Both the position numbers and the translations under genes were made by a program. This document shows positions 40,557 through 49,276 of a stretch of 64,000 bases of DNA, one piece after another. The notes beneath the pieces are model-generated. The model did no database searches. It was given only the letters and a program-made list of their open reading frames with translations, and was not told the DNA's origin. Every line of letters starts with the position of its first letter. Position 1 is the stretch's first letter. The DNA comes from Acidimicrobiales bacterium (GTDB lineage: Bacteria > Actinomycetota > Acidimicrobiia > Acidimicrobiales > SHLQ01). The stretch covers positions 1-64,000 of the forward strand of contig JAHDEJ010000019.1 in assembly GCA_020628865.1 (NCBI GenBank), in the 5' to 3' direction.

Positions 40557-41404
40557 CGCCGCTTTCCGTCGTGATCGCCTCGTACAACGCGGCAGACACG
40601 CTGACCCAGCAACTCGATGCACTTCGCAGCCAGCCGTGGCCGGCCGGGGGCGAGATTCTCGTCGCGGACAACCGGTCGACCGACGACACCGCTGCGCTCG
40701 TGGACTCGCTCGCCGACGTTCCCGTGAACATCCGTCGTATTGCCGTGAACGATCGAGCCGGCGCTGCACACGCCCGCAACGTCGGCGTGGAGCACGCGGC
40801 CCACGAGTCGATCGCGTTCTGCGATGCCGACGACATCGTGTCCCCCAACTGGGTGGCAGCGATGACCGAGGCACTCGACACCCACCAGTTCGTCGGCGGG
40901 CCACTCGAGTACCGGGAAGTCAACGACGCATGGCTGGTCGGTGCTCGAGGACGCCTTCTGCAACCCGAAGAGCCGGCGATGTTCGAGGGACTCTTCCCGA
41001 TCGTGAGCTCCTGCAACATGGGCATCCGACGATCCGTGTTCCGCACGATTGGCGGGTTCGACCATGCCTTCGAACGAGTCGAGGATGCCGAGCTCAGCCA
41101 CCGCCTCTGGGCGAGCGGCATCCGCGCCCACCACTGCGTCGATGCGCTCGTTCACTACCGCATGCGGACGACGGAACGAGAGATCTTCGAGCAGAGCCGG
41201 AGCTGGGGCCGCCAGTTGCCGCGCCTGCGATCGACTGCCGGCATCCGATCGACCGATCGACCGATCGACGGACTCAAGCGGTGGGCTTGGTTGGTTGCCG
41301 GGCTCCCCCGGCTCACAAACCGCGCCGGGCGTGCCCATTGGCTTCACGTCGCCGGGACCCGCATCGGTGCAATCGAGGGACGACGGCAGGTGGCCTTGTC
41401 ATGA
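40553..41404 (+). CDS. Glycosyltransferase family 2
   Basis: A 283-residue GT2 enzyme. It has LSVVIASYNAADTLTQQLDAL, the diphosphate-binding ILVADNRSTDDTAALVDSL, ARNVGVEHAAHESIAFCDADDIVS with the DxD metal site, CNMGIRRSVFRTIGGFD and EDAELSHRLWASGI. Adds a sugar to an acceptor glycan using a nucleotide-sugar donor. GTG 40553 overlaps the upstream stop; its own stop overlaps the next gene by ATGA. It resembles the next gene closely enough (both have the N-terminal A/C-SIV-YN motif, FCDADD and GLFPI) that the two may be paralogues from a local duplication. Confidence 0.88.
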   Translation: MTPLSVVIASYNAADTLTQQLDALRSQPWPAGGEILVADNRSTDDTAALVDSLADVPVNIRRIAVNDRAGAAHARNVGVEHAAHESIAFCDADDIVSPNWVAAMTEALDTHQFVGGPLEYREVNDAWLVGARGRLLQPEEPAMFEGLFPIVSSCNMGIRRSVFRTIGGFDHAFERVEDAELSHRLWASGIRAHHCVDALVHYRMRTTEREIFEQSRSWGRQLPRLRSTAGIRSTDRPIDGLKRWAWLVAGLPRLTNRAGRAHWLHVAGTRIGAIEGRRQVALS

Positions 41405-42261
41405 CCGCCACTCCCGCCTGCTCGATCGTGATGCCCTGCTACAACGTCAGCGACACGCTCCCCGCCCAGCTGGACCGACTGGTTCCCCAGTTGGATCTTG
41501 CGGATGCCGAGCTGATCCTGATCGACAACAACTCCTCAGACGAAACGCTCGCCCTCGCCCGGAGCGCCTCGTACGCCAACAACCGGATCGTCGTTGCGAC
41601 GGCAACCGACGGCCAGGGTGTCGCCTACGCCCGCAACGCCGGCGTTCAGCTGGCCCGGTCTGACCGATTCCTCTTCTGCGACGCCGACGATCTCGTCAGC
41701 GAACAGTGGGTCGAGTCGATGTCGTCCGCGCTCGATGAGGATCCGGTGGCAACCGGATCGCTCGACGTCGAGACGCTGAACGACGCCGAGCTCGCTGCGA
41801 GCCGGGGCCCGGCTCGTCGGCCGATGTTCTACGGCCTGTTCCCCATCGCCGCCGGCGGAAACATGGCGGTCCGTCGCTCCGCCTGGGACGCGGTCGGCCC
41901 GTTGAACGAGGACCTGCCCAGTCTCGAGGACATGGAATGGTCGCTCCGAGCGTCGCTCGAAGGGATCGACATCGGCTGGAAGCCCGAGGCTGCGATCGCC
42001 TATCGCTACCGGACCGATGCCGCTGCGTTGTGGTCACAAGGGTTCGCCTACGGACGCAGTCGGGCGCCCATCGCCCGGAGGCTCCACGAGGAGACAGGTC
42101 AGCGGCCGAGCATGTTCGCCGGGTTCCGGTCCTGGGTGTGGCTGGCACTCCACCTTCCGTTCGTCGTCCTGCCGTCGAAGCGGCCTTCGATCGCCTGGGT
42201 GGCCGGCAACCGGATCGGACAGCTCGCCGGGTCCGTCGATGCAAGGTTCCTGGTCCTGTGA
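41401..42261 (+). CDS. Glycosyltransferase family 2
   Basis: A 286-residue GT2 enzyme with CSIVMPCYNVSDTLPAQLDRL, ILIDNNSSDETLALARS, ARNAGVQLARSDRFLFCDADDLVSEQWV (DxD metal site) and GGNMAVRRSAWDAVGPLNEDLPSLEDMEWSLR. The shared features with the previous gene (FCDADD at about the same position, then a GLFPI and an NM-RRS motif) suggest an ancient tandem duplication. Start ATG overlaps the previous stop; stop overlaps the next start as GTGA. Donor and acceptor unknown. Confidence 0.88.
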   Translation: MTATPACSIVMPCYNVSDTLPAQLDRLVPQLDLADAELILIDNNSSDETLALARSASYANNRIVVATATDGQGVAYARNAGVQLARSDRFLFCDADDLVSEQWVESMSSALDEDPVATGSLDVETLNDAELAASRGPARRPMFYGLFPIAAGGNMAVRRSAWDAVGPLNEDLPSLEDMEWSLRASLEGIDIGWKPEAAIAYRYRTDAAALWSQGFAYGRSRAPIARRLHEETGQRPSMFAGFRSWVWLALHLPFVVLPSKRPSIAWVAGNRIGQLAGSVDARFLVL

Positions 42262-43172
42262 GCCGCGCCGTGATCGGTGCGATGTGCACTTTCGACCGGG
42301 CCGATGAGCTCCAGAACTCCCTCGACGTGTTGGACGCGCAGAGCCGCGGGCTCGACGCGCTCGTCATCGTCGACAACGGCAACGATCCGGAGCTGATCGA
42401 TCTCGTGCGATCGCACCGACTCGCACGACGCATTCCGATCGAGCTGCTCCGCCCGGGCAGCAACCTCGGCCCGGCCGGTGGGTACGGCCTCGCCTTCGAT
42501 CACATCGACACCATCGCGGAAGACGACGACCTGGTCCTGATCCTCGACGACGACGATCCTCCCCCGAGCCCGACGATCGTCGAGGAGCTCGTCGACGAGG
42601 CCGAACTCGCCTTCGCTTCACCCGACGTGGCCGGCATCGGGCTTCGCGGCGGCCGGCTCGACCTGCGCCGCGGCATCATCGAGCCTCGGCCGACCGGCCC
42701 GATCGAGCAGGAGGATGCCGATCATCTCCACGGTGGTTGGTTGCCCCTCTATCGGGTCGGAGCACTCCGGGACGCCGACGCGTTCGACCGGAACCTCTTC
42801 TGGGGCTTCGACGACCTCGAACTCGGCCGCCGGCTCTCCCGCGCCGGGTACCGCATTCGTGTGGCCGGCGCCGTCTTCTGCGGTGTCGCTTCGCCGAACC
42901 GCCTGCATCGCTCGAAGCTCCTCGCCGAACGGTCGTGGCGGCACTACTACCGGCACCGCAACCTGCTGCGGGTGCTCCGCCGTGACCGCGCTTGGCGCGC
43001 CATCGCCACCACGATCGCCGTCCGGCTCGTCGCCAAACCGCTCGTCAACCTGCCCCGCTCCCCCCGCCTCGCCCTCTGGCACCTGCGAACCAACGCTGAT
43101 GCCATCGTCGACGCCTTCACCGAGCACCCCCGTCACCACACCCGCCACAACCCCAGGACGTCCCCGTCATGA
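42258..43172 (+). CDS. Glycosyltransferase family 2
   Basis: A 304-residue GT2-type enzyme resembling galactofuranosyl- or rhamnosyltransferases. It has VIGAMCTFDRADELQNSLDVL, VIVDNGNDPELIDLV, PGSNLGPAGGYGLAF, the acidic LVLILDDDDPPPSPTIVEELV and LFWGFDDLELGRRLSRAGYRIRV. The DDD run serves as metal site. The C-terminus is rich in arginine and may bind the membrane surface. GTG start overlaps the preceding stop, and its stop overlaps the pyruvyltransferase start by ATGA. Confidence 0.86.
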   Translation: MSRAVIGAMCTFDRADELQNSLDVLDAQSRGLDALVIVDNGNDPELIDLVRSHRLARRIPIELLRPGSNLGPAGGYGLAFDHIDTIAEDDDLVLILDDDDPPPSPTIVEELVDEAELAFASPDVAGIGLRGGRLDLRRGIIEPRPTGPIEQEDADHLHGGWLPLYRVGALRDADAFDRNLFWGFDDLELGRRLSRAGYRIRVAGAVFCGVASPNRLHRSKLLAERSWRHYYRHRNLLRVLRRDRAWRAIATTIAVRLVAKPLVNLPRSPRLALWHLRTNADAIVDAFTEHPRHHTRHNPRTSPS

Positions 43173-44086
43173 CTCTTCCCATCCGCCTCATGGAATATCA
43201 GCGCTCGTGGAACATCGGCGACGAAATCCAGACGCTGGCGATCGCCCAGCACCTTCCGCATGTCGCCGGGTTCGTCGACCGTGATGAGCTGTCGGCGTGG
43301 ACCGGTGACCCGTTTGCCGTCGTGATGCAGGGATGGTTCACCAAGGATGAGCGCACCTTCCCTGCAGCTGCGCAGATCTCCCCGGTCTGGCTCGGGTTCC
43401 ACCTCGGCGATCACGTGCGCCACGTTCTCCATCGCGAAGAGGTGCGGGCCTCGTTCCGCGAATCGGGCCCGATCGGTTGTCGCGACGGCCGCACAGTCGA
43501 CCTTCTGACCGCTGCGGGGATCGACGCGTTCGTGTCGGGTTGCATGACCACCACGTTCCCGAAGCGAACGGAAGATCCGGTCGACGGCGGCCGCATCTAC
43601 CTCGTCGACACCACCGGCGTGCCGCTGCCGGAGCACCTGCGTGGACCGGACTCGGTGCGAGTCACCCATCAGGGCTCCGCCTGGTGGTCTCAGGACGCCA
43701 AGCGGGTGCTCGCCCGCGATCTGCTCGAGGAGTACCGGCTCCACGCCCGTCTGGTCGTGACGACCCGGCTGCACTGCGCGCTGCCGTGTGTGGCCATGGG
43801 CGTTCCCGTTGTGTTCGTCGGCGACATGGCCGACACGCGGCTGAGCCCGATTCAGGGGCTCGCCGAGATCATCTCGTTTCCCCATGAGCTCCGCACCGAC
43901 ACCCCTGCGAACCGGGTTCGTCGTCGCAGCCATTGGCTTCGGGAGATGAAGGATCGTCCGTGGGCCGGTTTCGCGGCCGACATCGAATCGGAGAAGGCGC
44001 GCCGGATCCGTATGATCCACGACGGTTTGCGTTCGGTCGGTGCGCTGGGGACCTCCGCTCCGGCCGCGTCTTCTGTCGCGGTATGA
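43169..44086 (+). CDS. Polysaccharide pyruvyltransferase family protein
   Basis: A 305-residue protein of the polysaccharide pyruvyltransferase superfamily. It has SWNIGDEIQTLAIAQHLP near the start (N-x-G-D-x-I-Q), GPIGCRDGRTVDLLTAAGI, then LLEEYRLHARLVVTTRLHCALPCVAMGVPVVFVGD, the conserved R-x-H-C region. Known members attach a ketal-linked pyruvate from phosphoenolpyruvate to a sugar, adding negative charge to the polymer. Here the acceptor is inferred to be a repeat-unit sugar. Part of the tightly overlapping run. Confidence 0.83.
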   Translation: MTLPIRLMEYQRSWNIGDEIQTLAIAQHLPHVAGFVDRDELSAWTGDPFAVVMQGWFTKDERTFPAAAQISPVWLGFHLGDHVRHVLHREEVRASFRESGPIGCRDGRTVDLLTAAGIDAFVSGCMTTTFPKRTEDPVDGGRIYLVDTTGVPLPEHLRGPDSVRVTHQGSAWWSQDAKRVLARDLLEEYRLHARLVVTTRLHCALPCVAMGVPVVFVGDMADTRLSPIQGLAEIISFPHELRTDTPANRVRRRSHWLREMKDRPWAGFAADIESEKARRIRMIHDGLRSVGALGTSAPAASSVAV

Positions 44087-45009
44087 GTACGTCGACCGGT
44101 CGGCGCCACGTGGTGGTGGCGACCGACGAGAACTTCGCCATGCCGACCGCGGTGACGCTCCGATCGCTGTTGCTGAGCTGCGGTGACGGCTGGGCCATCA
44201 CCGTGCTCCACAACGGCCTGTCGCTGGACGCCATCGACGGCATCATCGGTGCACTGCCGCCGACCGATCACGAGCTCTCCTGGTTCGATGTGAGCGACTT
44301 CGTGCATGGTGCGACGACCCCCTCGCATCTGCCGGATTCGACGTACTTCCGATTGCAGATGGGAGCCGCACTCGACGCCTCGATCGATCGGGCCCTCTAC
44401 CTCGATGTGGACATGTTGGTCCGGCACGACCTCTCGCCGCTCTGGGATGTCGATCTCGCCGGCGCGCCGCTGGCCGCGGTGCAGTCCGTCAACTACCCGT
44501 GGGTGGGAACTCGAGGTGCGGTCGACGACTGGCAGGAACTCGGCCTCGATCCGCGCGCCCGCTTCTTCAACGCCGGTCTGCTGTTGGTCAATCTTGCGGA
44601 GTGGCGTGAGCAGCATGTTGCCGAGCGGGCACTCGACTATCTCCGGTCGCCGCACTGCGGCAAGGGTGCCGATCAGGAAGCGTTGAACGTGGCCACCTCA
44701 GGTACCTGGCTGCCGCTCGACCCCACGTGGAACCAGCAGACGCCGATGCTCGACAACCAGCACGGCGCGCATCTCTTCTTCGACGAATTGGCGATCGAAT
44801 CGGCCAGATGCGATCCCGCGATCGTGCACTTTCAGACGCGTCCCAAACCCTGGCATCGCGGATGTGTGCATCCATGGCGCGACGAATGGATCGAGGTGGC
44901 TGAGGCCACCACCTTCCGTCCCATCACCGACCTGCGCGAGCGATCGATGACGGACGAGTGGCGGTGGCGGACCCGGCGCGCCGCCAGTGCCCTCGTGAAG
45001 GGTCGCTGA
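44083..45009 (+). CDS. Glycosyltransferase family 8
   Basis: A 308-residue GT-A enzyme of family 8, related to lipopolysaccharide galactosyl/glucosyltransferases. It shows HVVVATDENFAMPTAVTLRSLL, STYFRLQMGAALDASIDRALYLDVDMLVRHD (DxD metal site about 108), FFNAGLLLVNLAEWR, GADQEALNVAT and the HFQTRPKPWH motif near the end. Retaining mechanism by family. The start overlaps the preceding stop as ATGA and the stop is one base before the ABC exporter start. Confidence 0.9.
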   Translation: MSTSTGRRHVVVATDENFAMPTAVTLRSLLLSCGDGWAITVLHNGLSLDAIDGIIGALPPTDHELSWFDVSDFVHGATTPSHLPDSTYFRLQMGAALDASIDRALYLDVDMLVRHDLSPLWDVDLAGAPLAAVQSVNYPWVGTRGAVDDWQELGLDPRARFFNAGLLLVNLAEWREQHVAERALDYLRSPHCGKGADQEALNVATSGTWLPLDPTWNQQTPMLDNQHGAHLFFDELAIESARCDPAIVHFQTRPKPWHRGCVHPWRDEWIEVAEATTFRPITDLRERSMTDEWRWRTRRAASALVKGR

Positions 45010-45010
45010 C

Positions 45011-46711
45011 ATGACGCCTCGCGGTGTGCTTCGTCCGGAACGCCGATCCCTTGCGTGCATCGTCGCGCTCACGTTGCTGGCGACCCTTGCGGAGGCGGGC
45101 TTCCTCCTGCTCGTCACCCGGCTCGGCCTTGCGCTCGGGAACGACGCCGCATCAATCGCGCTGTTCCAGAATCGCACGCTGGCGACCGGCGCAGCGCTCG
45201 GCGCAGCCACTGCACTCGCGGTCGTTCGCCTCGGCGGCGGCCTGGGTGCATCGTGGCTTGCGAGCCGGTCGCTCGCTCGCAGCGCCGTCCGGATGCGTAC
45301 GACGCTCGCCCATGCGTGGCTCGATTCGGCGTGGGACCACAAGAACTCCCTCGCCCGCGGCCGGGTCCTTCAACTGCTGAGCAGCTACACCCAGACCGCG
45401 GCAAACGTGGTCACCGCCGCAACCCGTGGTCTCGTCGCCGTCGTGGCGCTCGCCGCGCTCCTCACCACGGCGCTCATCGTGCAACCGCAGCTTACGCTGG
45501 TGGCCTCAGGCGTCGTCGCGGTGTTGGGGCTCGCCATGATTCCCCTTCGGCGGCTCGTTCGCCGCCACACGACAGCAGCGGCAGATGCCCAGCTGTCCTA
45601 CGCCACCACGGTCCAGGAGACCGAATCGTTGGCGATGGAGATTCAGGTCCTCGGCGTTCGTGACGCCGCCGCCGAACGGGTCGTGGAGCGCGCGGTGGAT
45701 GCCGCCGGCACGCTTCGAGCCTCGCAATTCGCGCAGACCGCCGTGACCCCGACCTACCAGTTCATCGCGGCGGTGAGCCTCGTCGTGTTGCTGCTGCTCG
45801 GCCAGCGGTCCGGCGTGGACGACGTGGCGACGCTTGGCGCGGTCCTCCTCCTGTTGCTCCGCTCGTTGTCGTATGCCCAGTCGCTGCAGGTTGCCCGCGC
45901 GCAGTTCGTCGGGTCGAAGGTGTACCTCGACGACCTCAACAGCCACCTCCAGTCGTTCGAAGCAGCGGCCGCATCCACCGAACACGAGATGCAGATCGGC
46001 GCAGCGGACGGCGCGCTCGTCTCGGATGGCCTCACCTTCCGATACGACGAACACAGGAACGCCCTGCACGACGTGTCGTTCGCACTCCGGCCCGGCGAAA
46101 TCGTCGGCCTCGTCGGACCCTCCGGTGCGGGCAAGTCCACGCTTGTCGAACTGTTGCTCGGCCTCCGGCCGTCGGCGGGCCGGATCCGTCTTGGCCAGCT
46201 CGCGTTGGACTCGGTCGACCGGGCCTGGTGGGCCAACCACGTCGCCTTCGTGCCGCAGGACCAGGAGCTCCTGACCGGAACGGTCGCAGAGAACGTCCGG
46301 TTCCTTCGGCCGAACATCACCGACGCGGATGTCCGCGATGCCTGCGCTGCCGCGGCGCTCCTCGATGAGATCGACGCGCTCCCGGATGGTCTGGAAACAC
46401 ACCTCGGCGAACGCGGAAGTCGCCTCTCGGGTGGCCAGCGGCAACGCCTCTGCATCGCTCGGGCGCTTGCGTCCCGACCCTCCATTCTCGTGCTCGACGA
46501 ACCGACCAGTGCGCTGGACCACGCGAGCGAGTCGGCGGTCCTCGAAGCCATCCGCAACCTCCCGGACACCACGGTCGTCATCGTCACCCACCGGCCGGCG
46601 GCGCTCGACATATGTGACCGTGTGATGACGCTCGAAGCCGGACGCGTCATCGACCTCGCCGACCGGCAAAACGGCGAAAATTCAGTCCAACGACCCACGC
46701 TCGGGGCCTAA
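45011..46711 (+). CDS. ABC exporter, fused membrane and ATPase domains
   Basis: A 566-residue half-transporter of the MsbA/exporter class. About five to six membrane helices (from IVALTLLATLAEAGFLLLV to SLVVLLLLGQRSG) make up residues 1-300. The nucleotide-binding domain has Walker A GPSGAGKST, Q-loop VPQDQELLTG, signature RLSGGQRQR, Walker B SILVLDEPTS and switch histidine VIVTHR. It probably works as a homodimer. In this setting it could flip a lipid-linked sugar or export a lipid; the substrate is not shown. It ends the run of overlapping glycosyltransferase genes. Confidence 0.9.
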   Translation: MTPRGVLRPERRSLACIVALTLLATLAEAGFLLLVTRLGLALGNDAASIALFQNRTLATGAALGAATALAVVRLGGGLGASWLASRSLARSAVRMRTTLAHAWLDSAWDHKNSLARGRVLQLLSSYTQTAANVVTAATRGLVAVVALAALLTTALIVQPQLTLVASGVVAVLGLAMIPLRRLVRRHTTAAADAQLSYATTVQETESLAMEIQVLGVRDAAAERVVERAVDAAGTLRASQFAQTAVTPTYQFIAAVSLVVLLLLGQRSGVDDVATLGAVLLLLLRSLSYAQSLQVARAQFVGSKVYLDDLNSHLQSFEAAAASTEHEMQIGAADGALVSDGLTFRYDEHRNALHDVSFALRPGEIVGLVGPSGAGKSTLVELLLGLRPSAGRIRLGQLALDSVDRAWWANHVAFVPQDQELLTGTVAENVRFLRPNITDADVRDACAAAALLDEIDALPDGLETHLGERGSRLSGGQRQRLCIARALASRPSILVLDEPTSALDHASESAVLEAIRNLPDTTVVIVTHRPAALDICDRVMTLEAGRVIDLADRQNGENSVQRPTLGA

Positions 46712-46733
46712 CGACCCGGGTGACCCTGCCGAT

Positions 46734-46753
46734 TGTTACAGGCGACCGTAACA
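46734..46753. promoter_or_regulatory. TGTTAC-N8-GTAACA palindrome before the epimerase gene
   Basis: In the 88-base gap between the ABC exporter and the epimerase lies TGTTAC, eight bases, then GTAACA. The palindrome GTTGCAAC follows three bases later at 46757-46764. They look like regulator sites or a small hairpin ahead of the epimerase/sugar transferase/acetyltransferase set. Confidence 0.35.
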
Positions 46754-46799
46754 CGGTTGCAACACTGTAAACGGGCGGTAGTGGAAATGGGTACGCAGA

Positions 46800-47783
46800 A
46801 TGCGAGTCTTGATCACCGGGGGCGCCGGCTTCATCGGCGCAAACCTCACTCGGGAGCTCACGGAGCGCTCGATTGGGGTCTCGATCCTCGATGACCTCTC
46901 CACCGGTCGACCGTCGAATCTGCACGGTCTCGACGCCGAGTTCACGCTCGGCACGATCCTCGACATCGACCAGCTGACCACGCTGGCCGCCGGCGTCGAC
47001 GCCATCGTGCATCTGGCCGCACGATCCTCGGTGCCCCGGTCGATCAACGATCCACTGGCCAGCCATCACGCGAACGCCACGGGCACACTCAACGTGTTGG
47101 AGGCCGCTCGTCGAGTCGGCGGGCGACACGTGATCATGGCCTCGAGCTCTTCGGTGTACGGCGCAAACGCCGAGCTCCCGAAGCGGGAGTCCGCCGCCAC
47201 CCGTCCGATGTCGCCGTACGCCGCGTCCAAGCTTGCCGCCGAGGCCTACGCACTCGCCTACGGCACGTCGTTCGGACTCCCTACGCTCGCCTTCCGTTTC
47301 TTCAACGTGTTCGGCCCGCTGCAGCCGGCCGGCCATGTGTACGCCGCCGTGATTCCTGCGTTCGTCGACGCCGCACTGCGGGGTCGTCCGATCACCGTGC
47401 ACGGCGACGGCACCCAGTCCCGCGACTTCACTCATGTCTCGACGGTGTGTCGAACGATCGCTTCCGCGTTGGAGAATCGGGCGAGCTCACCGGACCCGGT
47501 GAACCTTGCGTTCGGATCACGGATCACCCTCAACGAGGTCCTGTCCATGATCGCCGACCGGGTCAATGAGCCCCTGATCGTCACGAACACGGAGAACCGC
47601 GCCGGCGACGTCCCCCATTCGCAGGCCGATCCCTCGCTGCTGCATAGCCTGTTCGGCGATGTGGAGCCCAAGGCGTTCGCCGAGGGACTCGACGAGACGA
47701 TTGAGTGGATGCGGTCGGAGATCGCTCAGGAATCGGCGACGATCGACCTCTCGAACGGCCCGCAGTCGAAGCAGGCGGCATGA
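46800..47783 (+). CDS. NAD-dependent nucleotide-sugar epimerase (GalE-like)
   Basis: A 327-residue extended short-chain dehydrogenase. NAD-binding VLITGGAGFIGANLTREL, the serine of MASSSSVYG, the catalytic YAASK in MSPYAASKLAAEAY, FRFFNVFGPLQP and VHGDGTQSRDFTHV are complete. Such enzymes epimerise UDP- or other NDP-sugars at C4. The specificity is unknown. It is followed without gap (ATGA) by the initiating sugar transferase, so it may make the first sugar of the repeat unit. Confidence 0.9.
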   Translation: MRVLITGGAGFIGANLTRELTERSIGVSILDDLSTGRPSNLHGLDAEFTLGTILDIDQLTTLAAGVDAIVHLAARSSVPRSINDPLASHHANATGTLNVLEAARRVGGRHVIMASSSSVYGANAELPKRESAATRPMSPYAASKLAAEAYALAYGTSFGLPTLAFRFFNVFGPLQPAGHVYAAVIPAFVDAALRGRPITVHGDGTQSRDFTHVSTVCRTIASALENRASSPDPVNLAFGSRITLNEVLSMIADRVNEPLIVTNTENRAGDVPHSQADPSLLHSLFGDVEPKAFAEGLDETIEWMRSEIAQESATIDLSNGPQSKQAA

Positions 47784-48457
47784 CCGCGCGTCGTCGCCTT
47801 CGGGCGCTCGACCTCGGGCTGTTGCTCCTGGGAGCTCCGCTCTGGGTGCCGATCATGGTGCTCTGCGCGTTGGCCGTTGCCGTCGGCTCCGGCCGTCCGA
47901 TCTTCTTCCGACAGGAACGCGTGGGCCGCGATGGCGTGCCGTTCCAGGTGTTGAAGTTCCGTTCGATGCGCGTCGCAGACGGCCTGGAGCAGCCGACCGC
48001 AGCATCGATCACCGGAGTCGGCGCGCTACTCCGGCGGACCTCGCTCGACGAACTGCCGCAGCTGCTCAACGTGCTCCGGGGCGACATGAGCCTCGTCGGA
48101 CCCCGCCCGATGCTCCCCCGCCAAGTGACCGCACTCTCGACAACGCAGGCCGGCCGACACGGCGTCCGTCCCGGACTGACCGGTTTGGCCCAGGTGAGCG
48201 GACGCAACTCGATTCCGTGGGCCGAGCGACTCGCACTCGATGTCGAGTGGGCGACCACTTCATCGATCCGGGCGTACCTCCGCATCGTCGCAAAGACCTT
48301 CGCAGTGATCGCGACGGGCAACGGGGTCGACGGCAACGACGCCGATGATCCGTTCGTCCGGCTCGTCTACCTGCAGGACGAGATCGAGGAACCCCTCGCA
48401 CCCGTCTTCGTGCTCGACACGACACCGTCCCCACGGCGCGAGCAGGTGGCAGCGTGA
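47780..48457 (+). CDS. Initiating sugar-phosphate transferase (WcaJ/PglC family)
   Basis: A 225-residue member of the bacterial sugar transferase family. It attaches a sugar-1-phosphate from an NDP-sugar to undecaprenyl phosphate at the cytoplasmic membrane, the first step of repeat-unit synthesis. It has one membrane helix near 10-35 ([25 protein letters not shown]), then [53 protein letters not shown] and GLAQVSGRN. The C-terminal 40 residues are extra and acidic. Its small size, without the multi-helix N-terminal domain, fits the PglC type. Its stop overlaps the next GTG start. Confidence 0.92.
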   Translation: MTARRRLRALDLGLLLLGAPLWVPIMVLCALAVAVGSGRPIFFRQERVGRDGVPFQVLKFRSMRVADGLEQPTAASITGVGALLRRTSLDELPQLLNVLRGDMSLVGPRPMLPRQVTALSTTQAGRHGVRPGLTGLAQVSGRNSIPWAERLALDVEWATTSSIRAYLRIVAKTFAVIATGNGVDGNDADDPFVRLVYLQDEIEEPLAPVFVLDTTPSPRREQVAA

Positions 48458-49140
48458 CCAGCTCGATCAGCAGCCGCTGGGACCTGCGAGTCGATGTCGA
48501 TGCCGACGACCTCACCATCACGCGCGATGTCGTCGTGATCGGCGCGGGAGGCCACGGTATGGAGACCGCCGACATCGTTCGAACGGTCGCCGACAGTTCG
48601 AGCGCCATCCGTCTTGCCGGCGTCGTCGACGATGGCCAGCCGGACCGTCAGCTGCTCGCACGACTCGGGTTTCGTTTCCTCGGACGCACCGCCGACGTGT
48701 TGGAACGCGACGACATCGAGTTCGTCATCGGCATTGGCGACCCGGGCACCCGTGCCCGCCTGGATGCGGCTGCGCCGGAGCGCGCCGCCCAACCGTTGAT
48801 CCATCCGACGGCCACCGTCGGTTCGTTCACTTCGCTCGGCCCCGGCGTGGTGCTCGCTCAGGGCGCCGTCGTCACCACGAACGTGCGACTCGGCCGACAC
48901 TCCCATCTCAACGTCGGGGCCTCGGTGTCGCACGACTGTGTCGTCGGCGACCACGTGACGATCTGCCCCGGTGTTCGTGTGACCGGTGGTGCAACGATCG
49001 GCGACCGAGCGTTCATCGGAACCGCTGCCTCGATCCTGCCCGGCGTTTCGATCGGGGCTGACGCAGTCATCGGCGCAGGCGCGGTCGTGAACCGCGACGT
49101 TCCCGCAGCGTCGACGGTGCGAGGCGTTCCCGCACGCTGA
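48454..49140 (+). CDS. NeuD/PglD-like sugar O- or N-acetyltransferase
   Basis: A 228-residue acetyltransferase. An N-terminal Rossmann-like domain ([21 protein letters not shown]) binds the sugar nucleotide. The C-terminal left-handed beta helix shows hexapeptide repeats from [23 protein letters not shown] through [16 protein letters not shown] to the end, which bind acetyl-CoA. Family members acetylate UDP-amino-sugars or sialic acid. Directly after the initiating transferase, so it may prepare or modify the first sugar. GTG start overlaps the upstream stop. Confidence 0.87.
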   Translation: MTSSISSRWDLRVDVDADDLTITRDVVVIGAGGHGMETADIVRTVADSSSAIRLAGVVDDGQPDRQLLARLGFRFLGRTADVLERDDIEFVIGIGDPGTRARLDAAAPERAAQPLIHPTATVGSFTSLGPGVVLAQGAVVTTNVRLGRHSHLNVGASVSHDCVVGDHVTICPGVRVTGGATIGDRAFIGTAASILPGVSIGADAVIGAGAVVNRDVPAASTVRGVPAR

Positions 49141-49276
49141 CCGCCCACGGCGAGTACCTGCAGAGCCACTTTCAGCATCAATCGCCTGATCATGGCCGTG
49201 CGACGGTCACCCTGATGGAAGATCGTCATCATTTTTCAACACTCGGAGTGTGATTCGCGCCTAGCGTTTGGCTTCG

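Noticed and set aside
41249-41274. Tandem 8-base repeats (GATCGACC) in a GT2 gene
   Set aside because: Three copies keep the reading frame by coincidence of R-S-T-D-R-P-I-D codons. Too short to be a functional repeat array.
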